This document shows positions 1 to 11,107 of a stretch of 64,000 nucleotides of DNA, piece after piece. The stretch is taken from the NCBI RefSeq assembly GCF_050947875.1, contig NC_134573.1, positions 46,572,115 through 46,636,114 on the forward strand, written 5' to 3'. Positions within the stretch are counted from its first letter, which is position 1. Every line of letters starts with the position of its first letter. The notes beneath the pieces were generated by a model. The model saw only the letters and a list, made by a program, of their open reading frames with translations, ran no database searches and was not told the origin of the DNA. Position numbers and translations under genes: made by a program. The DNA comes from Dermacentor variabilis. Taxonomy: Eukaryota; Arthropoda; Arachnida; Ixodida; Ixodidae.

Positions 1-2042
1 CTCAGCACCGATCCCTGCGGCATGCCGGTGGCGATGGCTCGAGGGGCGCTGAGCGCATGGCCCACTCGTACTCGGAACGTTCTTCCCGCAAGAAAGGCAG
101 AGACAAAGCGCCTGAGGCTGCCAGTGATCCCGAGGATATCTAAGGAGGCCTCGATAACCTCGTGGGGCAGGCTGTCAAAGGCGCTCTGCACGTCAAGCAG
201 CACGAGAAGGGACACGTCACCGCTGTTCTTTGCATGCTCCAGTGTGGCCACGACGTCGGCGATGGATTCGGCAGTGCAGCGGTGGCGCCTGAAGCCGGTA
301 TGCTGCTCCGGGAAGTAGTGCACCTGCGCAGCGATCCACTCCATACGTGCCAGGACAATCCTCTCCATTAGCTTACAGTTGGCAGAGGTGGGAGACACTG
401 GCCTGTACGAGGAGGGTGCCGCCGCAGGTTTCCGTGGCTTAAGGATTGGCGCCACCACCGTGGTGAGCCAGCTGTCTGGGAGAGCCCCAATGCTCCAGAG
501 GCTGTTGAACTACTCCAGGAGACGATCTCGCTTTGCATCTTGCAGGTTCCGGAGCATCTGGAACGTGATTCCATCCGCTCCTCGAGTGCTCCGTCGCTTG
601 ATTTTGTCCTAGGGCGGCCTTCAGCTCATGCACCCGGATGAGCTCACAGCAAAGAGCGTTAATCTGGTCGAGCACCCATTCCGGATGGTGACAAGTGGCG
701 GGGAGGTACCGAGACCCAGTAGCTGGCGGAGGCAGGACCCGCTCTACCAGGGGCCGGGCGGTAGACCCATCGGCTAGTAACTTCACCTGAGTAGATGCGG
801 AGATGGCCAGGGAAATGGCTGCTGAGAGCACCTGTCGTTGTACACGAGGTCCTAACAGCAAGGCACGAGCCAGGCACGAGCTCCTTCCGGCGCCCTGTTG
901 ATCGTGGTACAGATGCCCTGCCAGCTTTGGCGCCTGCGTTGCCGGGAGTGTCGTCTGCAGGCGGCGTCGATGCGACGGTGTTCCTTGCAGTGCTCCGCCT
1001 GATTGGTTCGCAGTCCTCTACGTTCAGCCCTGCGCCTGGCAGCTCGTAGCTGGAGGTGCCGAATGTCTGGTGCTGGTTGGCCTTCCTGCGCAGAGGACCA
1101 GACTGTGGCTGCGCGGCCGCTGTCCGCCACAAGCTGCAGGAAGTCCATAGTACTGGTGTCCTGCTGGCACAGCTTACGGAAAGCACTCCAATCGACAGTG
1201 GCGTACACGCGCGTCCTGGGTGTCTTGCCCCTGAACAGGGCCAGCACGATAGGGAAGTGGTCGGACCCCAAGGTGTCCGGTTGCGGTGTCCAAGTGTATC
1301 GGCAGCCCTCAGTGGCCAGGATCTCGTCAATTGCCGTGCTGATGGCACGGGATGTGCGGCGGATGAAAGTGGGAGCCCCGGTGTTTTGAATCTTCAGACT
1401 CAGCTGGTTAACAATGTCCACAACGCTGCTACCTCGCCTGCAACAGCGGCGACTGCCCCTGATGGTGTGGGGAGCATTGATGTCTCCGTGAAGGACGGTC
1501 TCTGCCGAAACGTCGGGCTAGCTGCAGCAGGCACGAGGGTCCCACCGCCGGCACGGTCGAATATACACGCTGGCCACAGTGGTTTCAATGCCTTCAAGAC
1601 ACACACGAACAGCACAGCATTCGAGTGGTCCTCCAGTCAGATCCGCCACATCGACCTCAGCTTGCAGCACACCCGCCCGCACGTACACTGCGCAGCGGGG
1701 AAGTCCCTGTGGATGTTCTTTGTTGAGACATGGGGTCGCCGTGCAGGGTGGCAGCGTGCACGAAGTGTGGCTGCTGTAGCCTACGTAGCCAGTTAGACGC
1801 AAATTATCTGCAGTCGCGTACAACTCCTGCAAAGCAAGTACGTCGTAGTCGCTCTGCCGGTGGTGCAAGGAGAGGTCTGCTTGTCGCCACCGCAGCGAGT
1901 GCGCGTTCCATTGAAGCTCGCTCGGCCGGCGACGGTGGTTCTTAGCTGGGGCGTTAGTCATGGAGGCTCTGCTGAGGAGGCTGCCAACGTGCCTAGAGGC
2001 AGATTGAGCGCAACTTGTTATCGGCTGGCAGTTGATCAGCAA
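1..2042 (-). pseudogene. LINE A ORF2 remnant: endonuclease and N-terminal reverse transcriptase
   Basis: The endonuclease N-terminus is visible near 1700-1960 (SELQWNAHSLRWRQ, then DYDVLALQELYA with the catalytic-type Glu). Its C-terminus lies near 1150-1420 (GSDHFPIVL, the SDH catalytic motif). The reverse transcriptase follows from about 650 down to 1, with an LVLLDVQSAFDSLPHE motif-A region near 160-230 and GMPQGSVLS at the window edge. Frames change several times between these blocks, so no continuous ORF remains. LINE ORF2 proteins nick target DNA and copy the element RNA at the nick; this copy cannot. The YADD motif and RNase H would lie outside the window. Confidence 0.85.
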
Positions 2043-2108
2043 CGGCCCGCAGAAGGAGCCTCAGGCTGGTGGCCTCCGACTGCTGCTCAGAAGTGTGGCT
2101 GGATGGCG

Positions 2109-3879
2109 TCATGTCAGTTGCGGCTGGGGGTGCGCCTGCTGCATTTGCCGGGGCCACCTTGCACCCCAGCTTCTCTTGGCACGCCGGGTTCCTTTAGACG
2201 AGGTGCTTTTGGCGGTGCCGGTGGCCACAGCTGCATAGCTGGGGCGCGCCGCCGTCTCCAGTGCATGGACTCTCGAAGCGATGGGAGAGGCTTGTGTCTT
2301 GGCGGAGGCACACATAGCTGCTCGAGCTTCCCGGTGAGGTATGTGGGTCGGCGCTGTAGCCTTTATTGTGGCTATGCGCCTCCCAGCTTGCCACAGCTTG
2401 CATGTAGTGGCGTCGGCAGCGTGTGCCCCTCCACAGTGGAAGCACTTTGGCTTGGCTGGGCACTGGTGGTCCCTCGCATGCTGAACGCCACAGCGCAGAC
2501 AGCGCTCCGGCCATTTGTACGCCGCCGATAGGTGGCCATAGCTCCCACACCGCCCGCACTGAAAGGGCCGGGGCCGCGACGGTCGCCCATCAAAAGGCAA
2601 CCGGAACAGGAGGATGCGGGCCGGTGGGTTCGGGGCGGCAAAGCGCAGGGTCAGGGTGCGACCGCTCCGCTTGACCGCAGTCACCGGCACGACCGAGGTC
2701 ACTGCCACCAACAGTGCCTCGTCGGAGAAGTCACCGTCGATGCCATGTACCGTGCCCGTGGTCTGGGAACGGTCCGCAGGGAGACGAGCAGTGACAGCGA
2801 TTCCGGCTAGCTCGGTCGTAGCCAGCAGGAACTGTAGCCGCGCGGGTGTTGCGGCGTCAGCCGCCACAATGTTCTTTTTTGTATTCAGCGCACCTCCTCG
2901 ACTCCAGGCAGCGCGGAGAGCGCTTGCGCGATGGCGAGGCGAGATGTTCAGTGAAACGAATCTGCCGCGGATGCCGGCTTGAGGAGGACCGTGCCAGCGA
3001 CGCTGGGCGCAGGCGCGCCAGCCCCTGTGGTCCCAGCAGCAGCAGGAACTGTCGGTAGGCAGGAACCAGCGTCGGCAGCGGGCATTGGTGCCGCAGCGGG
3101 TCCCGGGAGGTGGGCAGCAGGGGCCACACTAGCGGCGATGCCCTCTCCTGTTGATGCAAGCAGGCGGCGTTTTTGCATGCGTGAGATCACATTTGTGAAG
3201 GTCTCTTCATGATGGAACTCCGTGGCACGTGGGCTGTCTGGTTCTGCATTGTGTTGGCCGTGCCGTCGTTTGAATGCTCTACAGAGTCCGCAGCCTGCAT
3301 CACGGCGTTTTCGCAGACGGGTGTCACAGGAGGGGGCGATGATTCGTCACAACCTGTCGCCGCTAGCCTTCGCGGGGCTTCGTCGTCGCTGCAGGACTCG
3401 CTCGGGCGCGAGCGCTTGCGCGAAGACGAGATGTCCATCGCGTCGTTATTGTCATCCGAATCCGGGAGTAGAGCGCTGGATAGCTCGCTGATTTCCGCAG
3501 CTGGGTAAGCGCTAACGGTAGCACTCACGATGGCGGCGGAAGTTACGGAGTTCGGCAGAACTGAGGTGTTCGGCATCTCACGCGGTGCGAGAACCGACGC
3601 AGCATCGGGCGGGACCAGCGAGGCAGCGTCTGCACCGGCGTCCGCGGCCGCGTTGTCAGAGTTGGCGTTCGGTGGTGAAGCTTGACAATCGGACGTTGCT
3701 GGCGTCCCTAGTGCCCCGGTGTCGTAAGCCATTGACGCAGCCAGAGTAGGCTGCGGCATCGCCCCGGTAATCGCGTCGGTAGCGGGTGATCCGCGTGAAC
3801 GCTTGGGCCAGTTGGCGGCCGCGCAGAGCCGCCGTGCCTGCTCCTGGCGTTGAAGGGTCTCCTCGTACAGGGCAATCAT
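2109..3879 (-). pseudogene. LINE A ORF1 remnant: gag-like zinc-knuckle protein
   Basis: The C-terminal half (2109-2867) has three CCHC-like knuckles in a row (CGRCGSYGHLSAAYKWPERC has one altered position, then CLRCGVQHARDHQC and CFHCGGAHAADATTC). LINE B ORF1 has the same series. The N-terminal half (3187-3879, ATG at 3879) is low-complexity, rich in Ala, Ser, Pro and Asp. The halves are in different frames and a stop lies near 2950, so the gene is broken. ORF1 proteins of such LINEs coat the element RNA. Order and spacing next to the endonuclease support the call. Confidence 0.8.
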
Positions 3880-4440
3880 GTGCCGAAGAGGCCGCGGGCA
3901 CGCAATGCTCCCTGAGCGCTTGTGCTGCGATGAACGCGTACCGGACTGCGCCGTGTTCCTTCAGCAGTTGATACCGTGGGGGGGGGGGAGGGAGGTGAGG
4001 GGGGATGTGTCCGGCTCCATCGCTGTGACCGAAGGGGTGGCACTATTCACTAGCGTCGATCAAAAGCAACAGTTCACGTGTGGTCGACTGTTCCACTAGT
4101 TGGCAGCTCGGAGGGTGAGGTGGAAACACCGCGCACAGAGAGAGCGCGGACACCAGGAGAGCACGTTCCGGCGTGACCTCTTCCAGCGGCGGTTCCAAGG
4201 ACTGGGGCGCAAAACAGTTGCACGTGTAAGGTGCGTCGATTCAGCGTCCGTTCCGAGAAACAAAAAGTGCTGGCTAACGCTGCCCTACTACTGGGCACAG
4301 TAACATGTGTGCAGAAGCTCCGGCCCTGTAACGCTCCCTTCATTGTCCCAGAAAGTTGGCGATTGAGCGGATTGAGGCTTCGTCAACTTGTCGTGTACTG
4401 GCCGTTCGGCAACTGATAGCCCGCGTCGCTCGCGTCTAGG
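3880..4440 (-). other. Probable 5' leader of LINE A plus G-rich tract
   Basis: No coding signal is seen. A run of ten G (3979-3988) continues into a G-rich stretch. The segment would be the untranslated leader of LINE A, but no target-site duplication marks its end. Part of it (about 4225-4350) is similar to 38325-38450, so at least that piece belongs to a dispersed repeat. Confidence 0.4.
4225..4350 (+). repeat. Dispersed repeat fragment shared with 38325-38450
   Basis: Both copies read a CGTCGATTCAGCGTC block, then a degenerate stretch with AACGCTGCC, then ACATGTG(T/C)AGCAG and CCC(T/G)TCA. By eye the match is imperfect but collinear over about 110 bases in the same orientation. The family was not recognised. 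Confidence 0.4.
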
Positions 4441-6079
4441 CAAGACGCTCTTGTAAGAAGCGTGAATTCTACGCCATTTCGTGCAGCACCTTCAGCGCTT
4501 AAAAGGTAGCCGAGTGGAGCGAAGGTGACGCTGTGCTAAAAAGTCTGTTATTTTCAGTACCGGCATACTTTACTCGAAAAGGAGACGACACAGTAGACGC
4601 ACTAAATACTCGTGAAAGAAGACATACAATGCTTCGCAATAATGAAATAAATACGCCCTTCGAGGCGCATATCCCTTCAACTTGGAATGTTTATGTCATG
4701 TTGTTTCGCTGTCCGTGCAAAACAAAGCCGGCCATCGTAACATGTGAAAATAGTAGTGCAGATGGGGCTTAAGTCGATTCGTTATAGGAGCGCTGTCCGG
4801 CACATGGTTATTCGACAAGACAACAGCAGCGGCCACAGTCATCAAAGTCGCGAAGGGTTAGCCTTCAACGTTTCGTATAACTAAATATTACAAGCCAACG
4901 CGCAGGTTCCACTGTATGAAAAGCAAAGCTTCGGCGATGCGGTTAATACATGCTATAGAACCAACTAAGATGCTTGCAAGTTTTTACTATTATGCAGTGC
5001 TATCTATAATCCCCTTTCTTACTTAAGTTCCTCCATTCTAAAGAGCACAGCTTTAATTTAAGTCAACTTGTATGCTTAAGCACTATAGCACCTACAAGCT
5101 GTGCCAAAATGCAAGCACTAAAGCAGGCGGATTTACAGTTTGGGACGCTAGTGTAGCGATATATGACGAAAGGAATGTATGATGCTTGTACAGCAACGAC
5201 TGGCTAGGACACATGTAAGAACAGAAAAATGCGACACATATCGAGCTACATTTATGATGTCTCGCAGTGGCAAAAGCCCACTTGGAACAAGTAGCCTCGA
5301 ATGGGCACGCACCCAGTGGCACATATATAACGGCTAAGTCAAATACAAAGTAAATAAAAACATCCGTTTAATATATTGTTTTATTCCGTTAAGAGTTCCG
5401 GGTAAATGAGTGATATCCTGGACCCGCCGGGCACTACTTCGTCGGTCTGCATACCGGGCAGCTTCCCTGCTTATTGGAGACGGCAGGTCCGCTTGCTGGT
5501 ACTCTGTTTTAAAGCGAAGCTTTTTATGTCTCACTGATCCGCCCGTTACTTCCGAAAACTAACTGCAGGAAAGCCAACTTACACATCTGCATAGAACACA
5601 ACAGTTTACATTCGCAGCACCGCGCCAGCGTCTAATGGCCGGCCGGTCAGTGCCTGATAACGGCGCGAAATGACGAGCTTAGCAAGAGTAGCGCATGCGC
5701 ACAAAGTTCACTGGGAGGGCAAGTTGCATCTGCATGCGCTCCAGCTAAATACGAACTCCTACATGTCCGGGCAAACTTAAAAGACAGGACGACCCTGGAC
5801 TTGACTCTATCAGTGGGCTTCATCCGGGTGCTCTCTGAGATCTGCATCTTGGGCCTTCTCATAGATAACAGAACCAAAAACGGAACTACGCTGTACAAGT
5901 TACGCAAAGTTGGGGAACATGTAGGACGTATGATCCGCCGAGTCTGAAACAAATGCGGGGGCTTACGTGGTAGGGGCACGCTTCGGCTCACCCACGCCTT
6001 TGTAGCTAGCAGAATTCTTTGCTCAATTCCATATTAATGAATTACTAAACACGAGGAGAACAGGGCTGATGCAATCCTC
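4441..6079. other. No gene seen; AT-rich intergenic DNA
   Basis: Short ORFs only, with no recognisable domain and no convincing splice pairs. The one notable item is a 29-base block at 5460-5488 (minus) that recurs at 13517-13545 (plus) with one mismatch. Confidence 0.5.
5460..5488 (-). repeat. 29-bp conserved block, copy 1
   Basis: On the minus strand it reads ACCTGCCGTCTCC then ATAAGCAGGGAAGCT with one variable base. The second copy is on the plus strand at 13517-13545. The flanks are dissimilar, so this is the conserved core of an unrecognised dispersed repeat. Confidence 0.45.
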
Positions 6080-6121
6080 AGGAAGAGAGAGAGAGAAAGG
6101 CAAAGGAAAGACAGGGAGGAT

Positions 6122-6142
6122 AACCAGAGATTACCTCTGGTT
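6122..6142 (-). other. 3'-terminal stem-loop of LINE C
   Basis: AACCAGAG and CTCTGGTT form an 8-bp stem around a five-base loop, close to the element's 3' end. LINE D has the equivalent at its 3' end (AACCAGA ... TCTGGTT, from 63124). Some LINE clades use such 3' stem-loops for reverse transcriptase recognition; that role here is inferred. Confidence 0.5.
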
Positions 6143-6448
6143 GGCAAGAGGATGCGATAGGTGAGAAAGAGAAGCATTAAAAAAAGAAAAAAAGAAAAAA
6201 AACTACACACACACGTACCTACACACAAACTGTTTCTGTGGGCACTGTCACGCAGCCCGCAAAGGCGTTCCTAGTGTTATACAGTGTCACCGTACAATCC
6301 TGCGTCACACAGTGAAATCACAATCTGTCAGAAAGTCGAGTGTCTTTTAAATACCGCAGCAGCGCCTTCATAGCCGATCGCGCTGATGTTCGCGTAGGCC
6401 AGTTTCCAAGGATCGTGTTTTCTGTCACTGGGCGCTTGTCCAGTTTGT

Positions 6449-9362
6449 CTAGGGTGGCTGAGCTCTAGGGTGTCTAGGGTGGCTGACTGCTCTTTGCGGG
6501 TTGAAACGAGAGCCCTGACAAAGAAGGGGAGCGATTGTTTCATTGCACCCGCAGAAGTCACAAAATGGACTGTTGGACATTCCGATAAGAAAGGAGTACG
6601 CATTTGAAAGTGCTACTCCTAGCCATAGACGAACTAGAAGGGTGCAGTTGCGTCGTGGAAGCTCGGGCAGAATACGGAGTTGTAAATTAGGGTGCAGGGT
6701 ATGTAGGGGTGCACTTGTGAAATCGGATGAATTCCACTGAGCTAATTTCAGGTCGTGTACAAGTACGGCAAGCTTTTTGGCTGCGTCGGCTCTCAAAAGA
6801 GGAATGGCAACGCAATTGACGCCGTCATGAGCATATCGGGCAGCTGCGTCTGCTCGATCATTGTCATGTATGCCACAGTGACTAGGTAACCATTGATATA
6901 TGATATCGCGTCCTTCGTCAACTATGCGATGGTGTACTTCTCTGATCTCTGCGACGAGCTGTTCATGTGATCCATGGCGCAGTGCTGAGAGTACACTCTG
7001 TAGGGCTGCCTTGGAATCACAGAAGACTGACCATGCATGGAGTGGTTCCTCCTGAATGAAATGAAGAGCCGCACGCAAGGCTACCAGTTCAGCAGCTGTC
7101 GATGATGATACATGTGACGTTTTCAGCTGTACTTTGACGGATCTCGTTGGTATCACCACAACAGCAGCTGAACTTGCAGATGTGACTGAGCCATCGGTGT
7201 AAACATGTACGCGGCCACTGTGCACCTCATGTACAAATTCTAATATGGCCTGCTTCAGGGCAAACGACGGCATGTAGACCTTCTTCGTGATTCCTGGTAT
7301 GGTTAGGCGTATTTCAGGTCTGTGCAGGCACCATAAAGGTGACGATGGTCTTGCTGCAGGCATGTAGTTCGATGGCAATGAGGTACAATTGGCAACAATT
7401 ATACGACTGATAGTTGCGTGTGGCTTTTCTGCGGGTAGAGCGGCAAGATGGTGAGAAGGTAGTCGGGCAACGTGGCGAATATGCACTCTGAGAGCGTCGG
7501 TTACCAAGTACGTTGATATTGGGTGATCTCGAGCTATGACAATCGTTGCCGCTGTAGACGCACACCTCGGAAAACCGAGACACGTCCTTAGGACTTTAGC
7601 TTGTAGTCCCTGGAGTACACGCAGGTTTATTTTGCAGATGTTACCAAGCGCAGGGAGGCTGTATCTTGCGAAACCGAGGAACCAGGCGTTATAAAGCTGC
7701 AGCATTGACCACACCGATGTGTCCCATGACTTTCCGCCGAGAAATTTGAGGAGGTGTATTATTGTCATCAATCTCTTCTTTAGGTATGAAACGTGCGGGC
7801 TCCATGATAGGTCGCAGTCGATAATTACCCCTAAAAAGCGGTGTTTCCGTGCATTTGCAATTGCTTGTCCGTTGACACTTACAGAGTAACGCTTCATTGG
7901 CTTGCGAGTGAAAGGAACAAGGCAGCATTTCTCTGAAGGCAGCTCTAAGTTCTCTTTTCGCAAGTACAGTGAACTTAACGTAGCTGCCTTTTGTAGCCGT
8001 GCTCGTACCTGCAGTCGTGTTACAGCAGACGCCCAGATGCAGATGTCGTCGGCATAGATTGCTACTTGAACTGCATTGTGCAAGCACCTTACTAGGCCAA
8101 CGAGCACTAGGTTGAATAGCGTCGGGCTAAACAATCCGCCTTGCGGTACTCCACGGAACGTTTGGTGTTGAGTCGTGGCGCCATCCTCGGTCATCACGAA
8201 GAAATGCCTGTCGGTCAAACAACTGCACAGACACTGTAAAGTGCGGCCACCGATTCCAGCTTCAATCAGAGCCTCTATAATGGCATAATGTGCTATATTA
8301 TCATAGGCGCCTTTTATGTCAAGGAATAATGTCGCAGTGAGTCGTTTCAGACGTTTTTGATGTTGAACAAACGTGACCAAATCAATGACATTATCTATGG
8401 ATGAGCGCCCACGCCGGAAGCCAGCCATAGCATCTGGGTACACGTTGTAATTTTCCAGGTACCATTCAAGGCGAGTCAAAATCATTCTTTCCATTATTTT
8501 CCCTATGCAACTGGCCAGAGTGATGGGGCAGTACGATGGCAAATCTAACGGTGATTTACCACGTTTGAGAAGCGGAACCAAACGGCTGCATTTACATTCA
8601 CGTGGAACCAAACCGTTGCGCCAGAACTCGTTGTAAAGGTTTAGCAGCGTGAGTCGTGCTTTCTGGCCAAGATTGGCGAGCGCCGCACAGGTAACGCCGT
8701 TCGGCCCAGGTGACTAAGAGCGCCTGCAAGTCGCCAGTGCGGCTTCAAGCTCCTCCAGCGAAAACATTACATCCCTGCGGGAATCCCGTGGCACAGGAGT
8801 GGCACATGGTGTCAGTGCGCGTTGGAGATGCGAGCTGGCCAGTCTTGAGCAAAATTCTTCAGCAATGTCTATTTCGCTGCGACCTTGGTGCAAAGCGAGG
8901 GATTTGAAAGGAACACGCTGTTGAGGTGATAAGCGAAGTCCACGCACAGTTTTCCATATCTGAGATAATCACTGACGTGGATCCAATGACTCACAGAAAC
9001 GGTTCCATTTTTGAGATTGTAGTGCATCAATGCGGCGTTGAATCTTCTTTTGCATCCGCCTTGCCTCTCTGAGATCATGGATGGATTTGGTTCTCTTGTA
9101 TCTTCTTTCAGCCCGCCGATTACGAGCAATTCACTCGTAGTCGCTGCAGTTCGGGTTCAAATTCTTCGTATTTCGGGAAAGGCTGAAAAGCACGCGTAGC
9201 ATCTTGCATGGCTTTTTGAATTTCGTGTTCCAGACTTGAATGGTTCCCTTGCTGACATACTTCCTCCATGTGCGACCGAAAAGCTGACCAGTCAATTCTC
9301 CGGAGGGTCGTGGAGGGACATTTGGATAGTCCTTTGATCTTCAGGTACGTTGGAATGTCCAA
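6449..9362 (-). pseudogene. LINE C ORF2 remnant: reverse transcriptase and RNase H
   Basis: The long open part (6449-8611, 720 codons) holds reverse transcriptase motif A (LFLDIKGAYDN), GVPQGGLFSPTLF, the catalytic YADD (VAIYADDICIWA), then RNase H with YTDGSVTS, an ELVALRAAL helix, DSKAALQSV and a NDRADAAAR end. A zinc-like tail (CDFCGCNE) lacks part of its usual His/Cys set. Upstream, one stop at about 8713 interrupts the conserved CRRS/SPGPNGVT joint. A frame change lies near 9120 before the linker peptide (9120-9362). The enzyme would copy element RNA and remove the RNA strand. One stop, one frameshift and 5' truncation make it inactive, though decay is modest. Confidence 0.9.
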
Positions 9363-10443
9363 TCCTCAGGAAAGTAACCAAACGCGCCTTAGACCGGCCC
9401 ATCAGCACTGCGAATCAGAAATTATCTACCTTGGGGGTCCTTAACTCTATTCAGGAGCTCAGGGAGGCCCACCTTACAAACCAATGCACAGGGCTTATGC
9501 AGACTGCCCCGGGGCGTGGCCTGCGGGACCGCCTGTGCGTTCAACACGATTGCGAACCTGCACGCACAGAGCACATCTCAGAGCATTGGCGCGCCAAACT
9601 CTGGGTGCCCCCCCCCTGCCTTTCCTCGTAATACGACGAAGGTAACGCATGAAGGAAGAAGGCACGCGCGTGCCAAAGCGCAAGAAAGACGGCTTGGCTC
9701 CAGTTCTGGGGTTTACTATGTTGAGGTAGCCAGACCATCGCCCAGGGGATATTACACGGCGGCGGTTATACATAGGGGAACTCAGGTGGTACGACTCTCA
9801 TTTAGAGCCCCGAATCCAAACCGAGCTGCAGACCATAAATCGCAATGCATACTTACAGACTCTCGAAGGGTCTGTGAAAGCTGCTTGGCAGGGGAAATCT
9901 ATCCGCTGGCCATCAAAATTACAAAATTCTCGAACTCTTCATCAGGGCCCGAGATCCCGCTCCAAAACCATTAATCTGAACTCCGAGGTAATGAAGCTGC
10001 ACACGCAGCGGCCCGCGCATTCATTCCTTGGGAACCTCCTCGTTGTCCTAAACAGCCTGAATGCCCTACCCCTCTACTGCGGTTCAGTGCAATCCGAGAT
10101 TACCTCTGCGAGCAGCACTAGGTGCATACCCCTCCGGCTAAAGGCCCATCCAAAACAGAAGAACGCGTACTACGGCGCGTCCAAACTAATACGTTGCTCT
10201 GTCCAGCTGTAGTAAAAACATTTCGATCCAAATATCAGTGGGCATTGCCAGCACTGTGGTGATTTGGCAGATAGTCATCACATGGTCTGGGCCTGTCAAC
10301 AGAATCCCAAGCAATCTCCTATCTCCCACCCCCCTCGAGAGGACTGGGAGGAGACCCTGCTCAGTAGCTCCGGACTAGAGGAAGAACGAGCTCTGGTCCA
10401 ACGGGCTCGTGCCGCGGCTTCGACCAATGACGTGCCGGACTAA
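9357..10443 (+). pseudogene. LINE E ORF2 remnant: post-RT linker, RNase H and zinc tail
   Basis: The first block reads LDRPISTANQKLSTLGVLNS, a pattern seen in RNase H-type LINEs just after the reverse transcriptase. A degenerate RNase H end follows (AAHAAARAFIPWEPP-like, about 9990-10030). The terminal zinc motif HCQHCGDLADSHHMVWACQQ lies at about 10241-10305. A stop closes the frame near 10443. Several stops and frame changes interrupt the blocks. Confidence 0.65.
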
Positions 10444-10525
10444 GGACGACACATAGTTTAGTGGAGCCTACGAGCTTCACACTCTCTGTTGAATAAAAGT
10501 TTTCACCACCACCACCACCACCTCA
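9357..10525 (+). mobile_element. LINE E: 3' fragment of another RNase H-type LINE
   Basis: Plus-strand fragment covering the post-RT linker, RNase H remnant, zinc tail and 3' end. The end has an AATAAA signal (10491-10496) followed by a (CAC/CCA)n tail at 10504-10522. It starts exactly where LINE C stops, head to head. Confidence 0.75.
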
Positions 10526-10539
10526 GAAGGTCGCTGCTC

Positions 10540-11075
10540 GCCGGATCTTGAGCAAAGAAGAGTTGGCAAAGTGATGCCGCATGCGTGCTGAAAGAGCTCG
10601 ATAATGTTATAGTGTCACGGAAAAGTGTTCATCATATGCAAATAAATCCATGTTCCACAGCCGCTCCCAGTAGCTAGTGCCAGATCAATGGGCGGCTGCC
10701 ATTGCATTCGGAACGGGGCAGCCGGCTGCTCAGAAAAAAAAAGTAAAGTTTTGTTAGGCATATTAATGCGTCTTTAACGCGTACACGTCGCTTTGACGCT
10801 ATGAATTGCCACAGTATTGTGACGTCGCGTGACAGACAGGAGAAGTGAGCGCGGCCCGAAAACGTTTGATCAATGGCATAGTATTATGACGAAAAAGGCG
10901 TCGAATGTGAAATAATTATAATTCTTTCATTCGCTCTAATCATGCATAATCAATGCGCATATATAATATCCGATGTGGCGTTTTGCGGTTTTCGTGATGT
11001 CGCGTGAGAGACAGGCCAAGTAGGGGTGGCCCGAAATTTTTTTGACCAATCATGGAGGGCTCGTTGCGCAATTCG
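10540..11075 (-). repeat. Second, inverted and truncated copy of the 18722-19705 MITE
   Basis: Read on the minus strand this stretch follows the interior of the MITE at about 18780-19280: the TGACCAATC / GGTCAAAAA block, the ACGTCGCG repeats, TATTAATGC, the GGCAGCCG block and the AGCAAAGAAGAGTTGGCA block, all in the same order. Neither terminal repeat is kept. The right side is cut by a gypsy LTR at about 11100. Confidence 0.65.
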
Positions 11076-11107
11076 AATAAAAAGTTTGAAATAAGTTTAC
11101 GCTATAG

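Larger units (their letters stand above)
1..3879 (-). mobile_element. LINE A: decayed two-ORF non-LTR retrotransposon, cut by the window edge
   Basis: On the minus strand this stretch reads ORF1 (zinc-knuckle nucleic-acid-binding protein), then an apurinic-type endonuclease, then the start of a reverse transcriptase that runs off the left edge. The order and sequence resemble the nearly intact LINE B at 46167-53251, so both belong to one broad RNase H-type (I-like) group. Frameshifts and stops break every ORF, so it is a dead copy. The 5' border is not sharp and may extend to about 4440. Confidence 0.85.
6080..9362 (-). mobile_element. LINE C: 5'-truncated RNase H-bearing LINE
   Basis: Minus-strand element keeping the linker, reverse transcriptase, RNase H, zinc tail and 3' untranslated region; the endonuclease and ORF1 are missing. 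The 5' cut at about 9362 abuts LINE E, which runs the other way. The 3' region holds a hairpin at 6122-6142 and ends in a pyrimidine-rich (on minus) CT repeat around 6085-6110. The 3' end of LINE D at 63126 shows the same hairpin arrangement. Confidence 0.85.
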
